A stretch of 64,000 nucleotides of DNA from NCBI GenBank assembly GCA_947476485.1, contig CANJQU010000007.1, positions 1 through 64,000 on the forward strand. The letters run 5' to 3'. Made by a program: the position numbers and the translations under genes. Origin of the DNA: Chitinophagaceae bacterium (GTDB lineage: Bacteria > Bacteroidota > Bacteroidia > Chitinophagales > Chitinophagaceae). Below, in pieces: positions 43,036 through 52,938 of the stretch (position 1 is the first letter of the stretch; each line of letters starts with the position of its first letter). The notes beneath the pieces are model-generated. The model was not told where the DNA came from, ran no database searches, and saw only the letters and a list, made by a program, of their open reading frames with translations.

Positions 43036-43899
43036 CTATCGCTGCAGTAACTGTTTTTTAGAATTTTCCTTGTCTGCTTCCGGCACCTTCTTCACATCAT
43101 TTATCAACCAGCCGCTGTTCAAGCTTTTGCGGTCAAACTGCTCAACGACAAACACCCAGTTTGGCAATTGATAAAAGTAAAATTTCAAATCCTTTACATA
43201 CTTAAATTCAACTTTATTCTGGAGAATTAAATTAATAAACTGCTTGCCTTTATCCGTAGCCAGGAGCTCCGGTTCGAAAAAGTCAAGTATATTCTTCTTA
43301 TCGGAGAATGAGTTGTGCAGTTCCACAAAGTTTGTAGCATAGCTAGAGGTAGCGATAAACTTCATAACGTCTTTCCCTTTCTGTAGCTCAGGATCTGTGA
43401 AGGAAGCCTGAACGCCCCCGAAAACAGGGTTATCCCCCACTCCGGCGATCATCCATTTGGCACCATGGTTTTTTGCCACCTGAATGTGCAGAAAGATTGG
43501 TATCTCAATCGTCTTTTTATTGTATACAAACGTAGTGCTTGCTTCGGCATACCAGTTGGTATCGGTAAATGAAAGGTGGGGTGGATTCGCAGAATCCGAA
43601 ACATCATGAAAGAACTCTTCCAGCGAGGTGTTTTTACTCCACTGGGGATTATCAAGATTGAACAATGATATCAGAATGTCTTTACGGGGAAGGGCATAGG
43701 GCTTATTCTGTTTTTGGTACTCTTTCCGGATAAATGAATTTTTATCGTCGTTAAATCTTTCAATAAACTCGTCTATCACTTTGACTTCCCGCAAAAAAAT
43801 CTCATCCTTTAGCTTATCGTCGGTAGAAAAAAACTGGGCAGAACAAGGTGTTGTATAGGCTGAAGCTAACAGTAATAGTATCCCAACAATTTTTTTCAT
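43036..43899 (-). CDS. Exported protein of the T6SSiii operon
   Basis: 287 aa with a signal peptide (KKIVGILLLLASAYTTPCSAQ). Two halves look alike in layout, each with helices then a beta sheet (NWYAEASTTFVYNKKTIEIP, AKWMIAGVGDNPVF; then KVEFKYVKDLKFYFYQLP, WVFVVEQFDRKSLNSGWLI). This is suggestive of tandem NTF2-like domains. It is predicted periplasmic. Its conserved place between two other exported T6SS genes supports a structural role in the envelope-spanning complex; identity with TssP/Q/R is not decided. Confidence 0.75.
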   Translation of the reverse strand: MKKIVGILLLLASAYTTPCSAQFFSTDDKLKDEIFLREVKVIDEFIERFNDDKNSFIRKEYQKQNKPYALPRKDILISLFNLDNPQWSKNTSLEEFFHDVSDSANPPHLSFTDTNWYAEASTTFVYNKKTIEIPIFLHIQVAKNHGAKWMIAGVGDNPVFGGVQASFTDPELQKGKDVMKFIATSSYATNFVELHNSFSDKKNILDFFEPELLATDKGKQFINLILQNKVEFKYVKDLKFYFYQLPNWVFVVEQFDRKSLNSGWLINDVKKVPEADKENSKKQLLQR

Positions 43900-43955
43900 T
43901 TTCTAAATTTTATGTGTTTGTAAGATGTAGTTAAAGGATAAGAAAAGGCAATCAA

Positions 43956-44996
43956 CTATTTAAGAGACTCGGAAACTCCAATGTTTCCAAGAAAAACATC
44001 CATCAATGTTTTCTCTTTACCATCCTGTACGGCATCCCATATCTTGATAATGATCTCCAGTTTCTTTTTTGTTACATCATGAAATGCATAATTCGCCTCA
44101 TTCCCGTTGTAACCTGTAAATTCCTGTTCGATCGCAACTACCCCTCTGTATGTTCCATCTTGTTGCTTAACAATATTGCTTACGAATACCCCTGTTCTCC
44201 ATTTGATCTCAACCCGATCATATTGCAATTGTGATATTCTGATAAAATATTTTCTAATTGGTTTGGCTTCAATGGCGTTTGTTTTTTTGCTACTTATCTG
44301 TACAGTTCTTGTCTCGTCATTGTTGAACAGTTTCATACCATAATCAATTGCATTATTATAATTTTCCTTCTTCTTGCACAACAATTCCAGACATTTGGTC
44401 AGCATGTATGTTTTATCAGAGATCCTCTTTTCAAGCTCGGCCCTATACAACATTTTTCCATTATCAAGCATAAAGACTGAGTCATTGTTGCTAAATGCTA
44501 TCGGCTCCCCCCCCCCTTGTTTTTCTTTCACAGGTGCCGGAGGCGGTGTTACGGCCGGCTGCTCCGGGCCTTTAGGTTTGCTTTGATCATTCGGCTTTTT
44601 TTTGCCAGAAGCGAGGAGATCGATACGTTGCTGTATCAATTCAGTAGTATGGAGATCATGATAAACATCTATCGGGTCTGCCTGGTCGCCAAAAATGAGT
44701 ATAAAACGGTGATTACGTTGTTTTTTTTCAGGCCCTTCATCGATAAAAAGCTGGCAAGGTGATACAGGTTTTTCCACCCCGGGCTTTATGGTTATCCTAT
44801 TACCATTATATTTCAACTGATAATTCTTATCAGGGCAGGATAATTTGGCAGTTTGAATCTCATCGGGAAAACGCATGCTCGGAAAAGCCTCAGAAGAAAC
44901 TTTAATTGTATCCCCGTCAATATTGAGCTCTTGTGAAAAAGAAAGAAAAGGCACTAATAGAAAGGAAAACAGAATATAAAAAGTTATCTTTTTCAT
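43956..44996 (-). CDS. Exported protein, first gene of the T6SSiii operon
   Basis: 346 aa from the ATG at 44996, which gives a proper signal peptide (KKITFYILFSFLLVPFLSFSQ); the longer frame would add 32 unrelated residues. The N-terminal domain (FPDEIQTAKLSCPDKNYQLK) is similar in style to outer-membrane-associated conjugation proteins. A Pro/Lys/Gln-rich linker (about 130-165) follows, then a C-terminal domain (YFIRISQLQYDRVEIKWRTG, YRGVVAIEQEFTGYNG) that could be NTF2-like. Periplasmic. As first gene it is next to the likely operon promoter. Exact Tss letter unknown. Confidence 0.78.
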   Translation of the reverse strand: MKKITFYILFSFLLVPFLSFSQELNIDGDTIKVSSEAFPSMRFPDEIQTAKLSCPDKNYQLKYNGNRITIKPGVEKPVSPCQLFIDEGPEKKQRNHRFILIFGDQADPIDVYHDLHTTELIQQRIDLLASGKKKPNDQSKPKGPEQPAVTPPPAPVKEKQGGGEPIAFSNNDSVFMLDNGKMLYRAELEKRISDKTYMLTKCLELLCKKKENYNNAIDYGMKLFNNDETRTVQISSKKTNAIEAKPIRKYFIRISQLQYDRVEIKWRTGVFVSNIVKQQDGTYRGVVAIEQEFTGYNGNEANYAFHDVTKKKLEIIIKIWDAVQDGKEKTLMDVFLGNIGVSESLK

Positions 44997-45039
44997 TATA
45001 CAGTAATATTTAATAGAAAAATGGAGCGGTAAATTTAAT

Positions 45040-45070
45040 AAATCATACTGACTTTTCTTTGGTACACAAA
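45040..45070 (-). promoter_or_regulatory. Candidate promoter of the T6SSiii operon
   Basis: On the minus strand, TTTG (45067-45070) is followed after 19 bases by TATGATTT (45040-45047), fitting the Bacteroidota -33/-7 pattern. It lies about 45 bases upstream of the first operon gene and in the 146-bp divergent region shared with the giant gene at 45143. Shared control of both units is possible. Confidence 0.45.
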
Positions 45071-45142
45071 AAATAATTGCAACTATTACCAAAAAACATT
45101 TTATATGAGTATGTTTATACCCAAATTTTAAAATAACCGAAT

Positions 45143-48100
45143 ATGCGGAAATTTACATTGTGTCGGCTTGCATCTCAGCAGCAAATGCTATCCTTGAAAA
45201 AGATCATTTTATTTTTTATTTTATGCAGTGGCTTTAAGGTCGGACATGCGACGTGTACTTTGGTCGCTACGCCGTCATCTACATGCGTTAGCAGCACAGT
45301 TGCGTTAGAATTAAATTCTAATCCTGGAGGGGGCCCCACTTTTGCATGGGCAGGGCAGGACGTGGTCAACGCCACGGGATCTTTCTCGACAACAGCGACA
45401 CCTTCTATCGCCGGAACATTTATATACACCGTTGTTGTATCCAGCGGTACGGGCCCGTGTGGCAGTGGAACGTTTACGGTATCAGTAACAGCAGATCCAC
45501 CACCCACGGCTATTTCAGGCACACTGAGTGTTTGCGCCGGTTCTACAACTGCGTTAAACAGTACACCAGCTTCCGGAACATGGAGCAGCAGCGCACCTGG
45601 CGTGGCAACGGTAGGAACGTCCGGAATAGTTACCGGGGTAGCTTCGGTTACAGTAACATCTACTGCAATCATAAGCTATGTTACAACCTGCGGTACGGTT
45701 ACCGCCACCGTGACTGTGAACCCATTACCTACGGTGATTACAGGCTCCCTCGGGGTCTGTGCCGGGTCAACAACGACATTGAACAGTACACCGGCCGGCG
45801 GAGCATGGACGAGCAATAACGGGAACGCCACAATTGATGGCACTTCCGGTGTGGTTTCCGGTGTTACGGCTGGTACATCAACTATTTCTTACACACTAGG
45901 CACAACCTGTGCGGTGGGGGCTGTAGTGACCGTAAATTCAGTACCAACGGCCATAACGGGGACACTAAGCTTTTGTGCGGGACAAAGCACTACGCTGAAC
46001 AGTACACCAGCAGGAGGAACATGGAGTAGCAGCAGCGGTGTTGCCGTTATCGGATCTATCTCAGGTATTATTACCAGCAGTGCGGCCAGCAGCGGAACAT
46101 CTACTATTTCTTATGTCCGTAACGGTTGTGCCAGTTCGACCATTGTGACAGTGAACGAGCTGCCTACTACGATAACAGGCACAAAAACTGTTTGCGCCGG
46201 AGCTACGACTACGTTGAACAGCACGCCTGCCACCGGGACATGGAGCAGTTCTAACGGCAATTCCCTGATAGCTGACGGGACTATAGGCATTGTAACCGGA
46301 GTAACCGCGGGCACGTCGACCATATCATATATACTCAGCACCGGTTGCGCCGTAAGCACAGTTGTTACTGTAATACCTTTACCCGGAACTATAACTACAT
46401 CAGGCTCGCTGGTCATCTGTAAGGGATTAACAACGACATTAAGCAATACGCCAGCAGGTGGCGCATGGGCCAGCAGTAATACTGCCGCAGGTACCGTCAA
46501 TTCAGCCAGCGGCGTGGTTACAGGCATCAATGCAGGCACGACACTTATCTCCTATACCACAGGTTGCGGATCGTCGGCGCCAGTTACCATCACCGTAAAT
46601 GCCTTGCCTCCGGCGATCAGCGGGGCATCGAGCGTGTGCGTAGGCTCCACAATTACACTGAGCGATGCCGATGTTAACCCAGGGACATGGAGCAGCAGCA
46701 GCCCTGGCAATGCTTCTATAGATGTAAATACCGGTGTAGTGACCGGTGTGCTAGCAGGAGCGACTATAATTACCTTTGAAGATAATGTTACCGGGTGTAA
46801 GATCACTACCAACATTACAGCAAATGCCCTGCCTAACATAACGTTGATAACAAACAACAGCCCAGTTTGTGTAGGAAGCACATTAACCTTCAATTCCACT
46901 GCTACCGGCCAGGCCACCTTGCTGTTTGCCTGGAATGGCCCTTCTTTCAGTTCTGGCTCACAGAATCCAACAATTCCATCTGCAACTCTTGGGGCCGGTG
47001 GTGTTTACTCGCTAATTGTTACCGATGGCAACGGATGTAAAAAGTCATCAACGACGACTGCGACTGTAAATTCTTTACCTAGCATAGTGAGCGTTTCACC
47101 TGACTTAACCTCGTATTGTTCAGGAAATTCAATAGTATTAACAGCTAACGGCACTTCAGGAACTGGTTCTATACTTTCTTATAGCTGGTCGGGACCAGCC
47201 GCTTTCTCTTCAACGTCTGCCGGAAACTCAAAAACAGTACCCAGCGTTTCTACAGCGGCAGCCGGGGTATATAGTGTGCGGGTTACTTTTACCGGTGTAG
47301 GGTGTATCAGCGCCGTTTCGACAACATCGTCAATAGCTGTTAACCCTACTCCGACGGTGACAGTAACCGGCAAGAGCATTTGCAGCGGAGCGCAGGTAAA
47401 TTTATTTCTCAACGTAACAACACCTAGTAATATATCGTGGACCATTGGCACGAACACCGGAGGCATCACCGGAGCAAACCCAGGCTCAGGCGGTGAGCTA
47501 ACTGACGCCTTGACGAACCCAAGTACGACAACAGCCAACACGCTTCAATATCTTGTTACTCCTACTGCCGCGATCGGAAGTTGCCCCGGGGCTACTGCTT
47601 CGGTTGTAATTACAGTAAATCCAACCCCTGTAATGACATCTACTACTTCGGCAACTACCTGCGGAGCGCTGAGCTTACCACTTACAGCGAGCACAGCAAG
47701 CAATTTTGCATGGACCATAGGAACAATTCTGCCATTGCCTAACAGCATAACCGGCGCATTCAACAGTAACGGAAGTACGATCACTCAGACACTTACAAAC
47801 GGGAGCAATACCAACCCGGGCAGCGTCGAATATATAGTTACACCTACCTCTACAACTGGGTCCTGCGCAGGCTCGCCTGTTACAATTACAGTGACCGTTA
47901 ATCCCGGCCCATCACTTACTAGCCCGACAACGAAAGTTGTATGCAGTGACGAGATATTCAGCATTCCTTTAACCTCAACAACATCCGGCAGCTTTAACTG
48001 GACTGTAGGAACTATCTCCGGTGGCATTACCGGCGCTTCCGGCGGATCCGGCACATCAATACCCGACCAATTACATAATCCAAGCAGCACATCGATCGGC

Positions 48101-51100
48101 ACTGTGGTTTATAACGTTACTCCAGTTTCAGGAAGTAGCTGCCCAGGCGGGTCAACTGCGGTTACTGTTACCGTTAACCCATTGCCTTCTGTTACCACAT
48201 CGGGCACTGCAAGCACATGTAGTGGTGTCGGGCTTAACATCGGCCTTACAACCAGTATAAGCAGCACCTTTCAGTGGGGCGTAAATTCGACAACCGGTAG
48301 CGTGTCAGGCGGATCTTCGACCAACGGCGCCACTTCGATCACAGACAACTTAATAAACCCGAGCAACAGCACATTGGGCACTGTCGTTTATTCTGTAATG
48401 CCGACGTCTACAGGAGGCACCTGCAGCCCTGCATCGCCTTCGCTGATCACAGTTACTGTTAACCCAAAACCAGCACTTAATCCGACCGCCGGTATTGCTA
48501 CTTGCGGTGCATTCACCGTGGCACTTACAGCCACTGCAACAAGCAGCTTCGCCTGGACGATCGGAACGATCACGGGAGGCATCCTGGGATCATCCCCTGC
48601 CGGCGGCAACAGCATCATTCAGACACTTTCCAATCCGAGCAACTCCACAGTAGGCACCGTGGATTACTCAATAGTACCAACCTCCAGCTTTGGCTGTGTA
48701 GGCAATCCCACAACGGTGACCGTAAGCGTTAACCCTGCACCATCCCTGACCAGCGGCACAAGCAACAGCACCTGCAGCGGCGTGCCACTGAGCATAACGT
48801 TAACATCCAGCACATCGAGTAATTTTAACTGGACGATAGCAAATGCAGGTACAGTATCCGGCGGGCTTCCGGGAAGCGGCTCAACTATCACTGATAATCT
48901 GACTAACCCAAGTAATAGCTCTATCGGGGTTATTGTATATAGCGTAACACCCACATCGAGCGGTGGCGGCTGTTCCGGCTCCGCAACACTTGTAAGCGTT
49001 ACTGTGAACCCGTCCCCTTCAGTTTCAACTTCATCTACAGCGTCTACTTGTAGCAACGTAGGGCTGAACATTGCACTGACAGCCACTACAGGTAGCAGTT
49101 TTTCATGGGGAGTAAATTCGACAACAGGAGGAATTACCGGTGCATCGTCAACTAATGGCGCAACTTCAATCGTTGATAACCTGACCAACCCGAGCAACAG
49201 CGCTTTGGGAACGGTAGTTTATTCTGTGATGCCGACCTCAACTATTGGTTCGTGCAGCCCTACATCGCCCGCATTGATTACCGTTACTGTGTTCCCAACA
49301 CCTGCATTGACATCCACTACATCGGCTACAACCTGCGGTGTATTTACTGTTCCGCTCACCGGCTCTGTTGCAAGTAGTTTTTCCTGGACAATAGGAACGA
49401 TCACTGGTGGTATCCTTGGAGCATTTGCATCTTCAGGCAGCAGTATCAGCCAATCATTATCTAACCCAAGTAATTCAACAGTAGGCAGTGTTCAATACCA
49501 GGTTACGCCGACTTCTAATATTGGGTCCTGCGCAGGTAATCCAACGGTAGTAAGTGTAAGCGTTAATCCTGCGCCTGCTTTAACAAGTGGCACTGGCTTT
49601 TCTGTTTGCAGCAATGCATCGCTAAATATCCCGTTAGGATCGAGTACTTCCAGTAATTTCAACTGGTCCGTTTCGAACGCCGGAACAGTAACCGGTGGGC
49701 ATGGTGGCAGTGGTACCACTATTACAGACATACTTGTCAATCCAAGCAATAGTTCAATCGGTCTTTTAGTTTATAGTGTCGTTCCTACGTCAAGCGATGG
49801 CGGTTGTACCGGATCTGCATCATTGGTAACCGTAACTGTTAATCCATTGCCAATACTCACATCGGCTATTACCGCAGTTATCTGCAGTGGCTCAGGATTA
49901 CATATTAATCTCGCAGCAAGTGTCGCCAGTAGCTTTGTTTGGGGTGAAAACTCTCAAAGTGGGGGCATTACTGGTTCATCAACAAGCACTACAGCCTTAA
50001 TAAATGATGTTCTAACCAACCCTGACCACAGCGCAATAGGCAGCCTGGTTTATACCGTAATTCCGACATCTACGGCAGGTGCGTGCCCGGCAGCTTCATC
50101 TGCCCAGATAACAGTAACAATTAATCCTACACCTGTACTAACATCGCCATTAAGTGTAACCATCTGCAGTAATGGCAGCCCAACCTATTCGCTGACTGCT
50201 ACAACCGGCAGTGATTTTAGCTGGACCATTGGCGCGATATCCGGAGGCATAGCAGGCGCTTTCGGAAGTTCTGCAACGATTATCAACCAAACACTTTTCA
50301 ACCCCAGTAATTCAACTGCAGGCAGTGTTGACTATATTGTGACACCTGTTTCCAAGATCGGTAATTGCTCAGGTTCTGTGGCTGTTATAACTGTGGGTGT
50401 TAACCCCGCTCCAGACGTTACAACGAGTACCAGTGCAAGTGTATGCAGCAGCGCGCCACTCAGTGTTCCTTTATCTTCGAGTGCACCAAGTACTTTTAAC
50501 TGGGGAATCGGTACCGTTACGGGAAGCATAGCCGGGGCCAATCCTGGCAGCGGAACAACCATAACCGACAACTTAACTAATCCAAGTACGTCTGTACCGG
50601 GAACAGTTGTTTATAACGTAACAGCTATTTCTTCCGTAGGTACCTGTACCAGTACTCCAACTGCCATAACCGTCGTTGTTAATCCTTCACCGGTTGTTAC
50701 CACGTCGTCTTCGGCAAGCACTTGTAGTGATGTTAACCCTAACATTGCGCTTACAGCCAGTACGCCAAGTTCTTTTGCATGGAGCTTTACCTCTGTTACC
50801 GGTGGCATTACCAATGCCTCGTCAGGATTTACTTCTGTTATCGATGATGTACTGTCGAACCCAAGTAACTCAAGTTCTGGTAGTGTAACCTATACAGTGT
50901 CTGCAACTTCAATTACCGGATCGTGTGTATCCCTGACTCAAACAACGATCAATGTTGTTGTCAATCCGACACCAAGTATTACAAATTCATCTACAGACAC
51001 CACCTGCAGCGGAGCAGATCATGCCATAACACTGCTGCCAACCACACCCAGCAACTTCACATGGTCATTGGGCACACCGATCGGCGGAATTACCGGCGGA

Positions 51101-52915
51101 GCGACCGGATCAGGAGGAACAATTAACTTGAACCTGACAAATCCAAGCAACTCGGCAGCAGGAACACAGGTATACCTGATAACCCCGATCGCGATAATCG
51201 GCTCTTGTCAGCCAACATCACCAATACCTATTACTGTTGTTGTTAATCCGGCGCCAGGAGTGCAAGGCCTAACTACGGCACAGAGAACAACATGCAGTAA
51301 TAACCCTTCAATGAAAGTGCCACTTTCTGCGACCACGGGTACCGGTGCAACTTTTACCTGGGCAGGAGCGGCAGAAACCGGCCTTGTCACCGGTGCTACA
51401 AATAATGTTACAGACACGATAACAGATGTATTGCACAACCCAAGTGATTCGACCTTCGGCACAGTAGCATATACCATAACTCCTACATCTTTACTTGGTT
51501 GCCTTGGCGCTAATGCCCTAGTAGTTGTTACAGTTAATCCGCTCCCAGTGGTCAATGGTACACTTTCTGCTATTTGCAGCCAGACGAGCCCCAATATTCC
51601 GCTTGTTCCCGTTACCACGGCGCCGAGCTCATACACGTGGGCAGTTGCAAACAACAGCACGGCAACATCGAATGTAACATCCGGCTCAACTCCGATCATC
51701 AATGCAACATTGACTAACTCAGGTCATGAATCTGTAGGTACCGTGATCTTTACCGTAACCCCTACCTCAAACCTTGGCTGTCTAGGATCTGTCGGTTTGT
51801 TTACAGTCAACGTCAATCCAATTCCGAAACTGAGAAGCACCGCTGATACGTTTGTTTGTAGTGAGCATACCCTTCTCTACCAGGCATTGCCTTCAACCGA
51901 TGTGAGCAATACGCGTTATTCGTGGACGTTGCTTCCACACGGCCTAAATATTACGGGATTGCAGAATTCAGTCAGTACTGATTCCACAGGTCAAATCAAT
52001 GATTTTATCTCATCGAGCCAGTCTTTGTTTATTGACTCTGTTAGTTACCGTTTCTCGATCGTATCACTCGGATGTTCAAGCGATACAAATGTTGTATTTA
52101 TAGTTAACCCAAGACCGCAAAAGCCAAACATCACTACGTTTACTCCTGATTCGCTTTGCGCTAATACGTTCTTCCAGAATTTCGGCGCGAACATACCAGC
52201 CGATACACTACTTGTCCTTTACAAATGGACTGCGACAAATGCCGTAATATTTGATACCAGCACTACGAACATAAACCGGAACATCCTGGTCAACTTTACG
52301 ACTTCAGGTGTACCGAGCACCATTACGGTAACAGCTCATGTGAGTGGCTTCGGTTGCTTCAGCGACAGCTCACGTACCGTGATCGTAGGCAGCACGAAAT
52401 CAGACGACCCTGCAGTGGTATTGTATCGGAACGGTATGTTTATCTGCGAAAAGAATGATGTTGACCGCCTGGGATACCAATGGGGGTATGACGAGGCCGG
52501 TACATTGTTCCCACACGACCTTGTGAACGAAATAAACCAAAATTATTTCAACCCTAACCCTGATACACTTCACCAGTTCTTCTGGGTAAAGACAACGCAC
52601 GGCGACTGCCCTCAGAAATCTTACTATAACAGACCTGATGGTAATTTCCGCTCCACACCTGTGAGTCCTGAAACTGTGTCAATGTCAGCTTATCCAAATC
52701 CGGCCAAGTCCTCTATAAATATAGAGATGGGAGATGTGAGCGATGGTGATTTCACAGCAGAGATATATGACCTAACCGGCAGAAAATTACTCGCGGCTCC
52801 TTTAAAAGAACGTATTACCGAGATATCTGTGGAAAATTTAAGCCCTGGTTATTACGTAATAGAATGCCGTAAGAATGGCAGAAAACTCGCTGTTGCTAAA
52901 TTCATTAAAAACTAA
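45143..52915 (+). CDS. Giant T9SS-exported repeat protein (BIG2 and PKD/Ig-like arrays)
   Basis: 2,590 aa. A signal peptide follows Met15 (SLKKIILFFILCSGFKVGHA), so translation could start at 45185. Six BIG2-like units with TxxGTxSVCAGS openings (about 110-550) and two or three Ig-like units (550-740) precede about seventeen units of 92-96 residues resembling PKD/Ig-like repeats of Bacteroidota adhesins (W-x-I-G-x-x-x-G-G-I-x-G, then DxLTNPSxSxxGTVxYxVxPTS). The C-terminus is a T9SS type-A sorting domain (SAYPNPAKSSINIEM to the end). Likely a long fibrous surface adhesin. The OmpA gene follows 23 bases later in the same operon. Confidence 0.92.
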   Translation: MRKFTLCRLASQQQMLSLKKIILFFILCSGFKVGHATCTLVATPSSTCVSSTVALELNSNPGGGPTFAWAGQDVVNATGSFSTTATPSIAGTFIYTVVVSSGTGPCGSGTFTVSVTADPPPTAISGTLSVCAGSTTALNSTPASGTWSSSAPGVATVGTSGIVTGVASVTVTSTAIISYVTTCGTVTATVTVNPLPTVITGSLGVCAGSTTTLNSTPAGGAWTSNNGNATIDGTSGVVSGVTAGTSTISYTLGTTCAVGAVVTVNSVPTAITGTLSFCAGQSTTLNSTPAGGTWSSSSGVAVIGSISGIITSSAASSGTSTISYVRNGCASSTIVTVNELPTTITGTKTVCAGATTTLNSTPATGTWSSSNGNSLIADGTIGIVTGVTAGTSTISYILSTGCAVSTVVTVIPLPGTITTSGSLVICKGLTTTLSNTPAGGAWASSNTAAGTVNSASGVVTGINAGTTLISYTTGCGSSAPVTITVNALPPAISGASSVCVGSTITLSDADVNPGTWSSSSPGNASIDVNTGVVTGVLAGATIITFEDNVTGCKITTNITANALPNITLITNNSPVCVGSTLTFNSTATGQATLLFAWNGPSFSSGSQNPTIPSATLGAGGVYSLIVTDGNGCKKSSTTTATVNSLPSIVSVSPDLTSYCSGNSIVLTANGTSGTGSILSYSWSGPAAFSSTSAGNSKTVPSVSTAAAGVYSVRVTFTGVGCISAVSTTSSIAVNPTPTVTVTGKSICSGAQVNLFLNVTTPSNISWTIGTNTGGITGANPGSGGELTDALTNPSTTTANTLQYLVTPTAAIGSCPGATASVVITVNPTPVMTSTTSATTCGALSLPLTASTASNFAWTIGTILPLPNSITGAFNSNGSTITQTLTNGSNTNPGSVEYIVTPTSTTGSCAGSPVTITVTVNPGPSLTSPTTKVVCSDEIFSIPLTSTTSGSFNWTVGTISGGITGASGGSGTSIPDQLHNPSSTSIGTVVYNVTPVSGSSCPGGSTAVTVTVNPLPSVTTSGTASTCSGVGLNIGLTTSISSTFQWGVNSTTGSVSGGSSTNGATSITDNLINPSNSTLGTVVYSVMPTSTGGTCSPASPSLITVTVNPKPALNPTAGIATCGAFTVALTATATSSFAWTIGTITGGILGSSPAGGNSIIQTLSNPSNSTVGTVDYSIVPTSSFGCVGNPTTVTVSVNPAPSLTSGTSNSTCSGVPLSITLTSSTSSNFNWTIANAGTVSGGLPGSGSTITDNLTNPSNSSIGVIVYSVTPTSSGGGCSGSATLVSVTVNPSPSVSTSSTASTCSNVGLNIALTATTGSSFSWGVNSTTGGITGASSTNGATSIVDNLTNPSNSALGTVVYSVMPTSTIGSCSPTSPALITVTVFPTPALTSTTSATTCGVFTVPLTGSVASSFSWTIGTITGGILGAFASSGSSISQSLSNPSNSTVGSVQYQVTPTSNIGSCAGNPTVVSVSVNPAPALTSGTGFSVCSNASLNIPLGSSTSSNFNWSVSNAGTVTGGHGGSGTTITDILVNPSNSSIGLLVYSVVPTSSDGGCTGSASLVTVTVNPLPILTSAITAVICSGSGLHINLAASVASSFVWGENSQSGGITGSSTSTTALINDVLTNPDHSAIGSLVYTVIPTSTAGACPAASSAQITVTINPTPVLTSPLSVTICSNGSPTYSLTATTGSDFSWTIGAISGGIAGAFGSSATIINQTLFNPSNSTAGSVDYIVTPVSKIGNCSGSVAVITVGVNPAPDVTTSTSASVCSSAPLSVPLSSSAPSTFNWGIGTVTGSIAGANPGSGTTITDNLTNPSTSVPGTVVYNVTAISSVGTCTSTPTAITVVVNPSPVVTTSSSASTCSDVNPNIALTASTPSSFAWSFTSVTGGITNASSGFTSVIDDVLSNPSNSSSGSVTYTVSATSITGSCVSLTQTTINVVVNPTPSITNSSTDTTCSGADHAITLLPTTPSNFTWSLGTPIGGITGGATGSGGTINLNLTNPSNSAAGTQVYLITPIAIIGSCQPTSPIPITVVVNPAPGVQGLTTAQRTTCSNNPSMKVPLSATTGTGATFTWAGAAETGLVTGATNNVTDTITDVLHNPSDSTFGTVAYTITPTSLLGCLGANALVVVTVNPLPVVNGTLSAICSQTSPNIPLVPVTTAPSSYTWAVANNSTATSNVTSGSTPIINATLTNSGHESVGTVIFTVTPTSNLGCLGSVGLFTVNVNPIPKLRSTADTFVCSEHTLLYQALPSTDVSNTRYSWTLLPHGLNITGLQNSVSTDSTGQINDFISSSQSLFIDSVSYRFSIVSLGCSSDTNVVFIVNPRPQKPNITTFTPDSLCANTFFQNFGANIPADTLLVLYKWTATNAVIFDTSTTNINRNILVNFTTSGVPSTITVTAHVSGFGCFSDSSRTVIVGSTKSDDPAVVLYRNGMFICEKNDVDRLGYQWGYDEAGTLFPHDLVNEINQNYFNPNPDTLHQFFWVKTTHGDCPQKSYYNRPDGNFRSTPVSPETVSMSAYPNPAKSSINIEMGDVSDGDFTAEIYDLTGRKLLAAPLKERITEISVENLSPGYYVIECRKNGRKLAVAKFIKN
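48179..50683 (+). repeat. Higher-order repeat of three PKD-like units, about 835 bp period
   Basis: Nine consecutive domains form three blocks (48179-49009, 49010-49843, 49844-50683; 277, 278 and 280 codons). Within a block the first unit has a W-G-x-N-S-x-x-G core, the second W-T-I-G-x-I-x-G-G-I and the third N-W-(T/S)-(I/V)-x-N-A-G-T-V or its variant. Blocks one and two are most alike and block three is more diverged. This shows growth by duplication of triplets, not single domains. Confidence 0.8.
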
Positions 52916-52938
52916 TTCACCCCATTAAAACTACTAAG

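Noticed and set aside
45175-51702. Minus-strand open frames inside the second giant gene (up to about 177 codons)
   Set aside because: Same cause: reading the Ser/Thr/Gly repeats backwards gives repetitive Val/Pro-rich frames without starts or recognisable domains.
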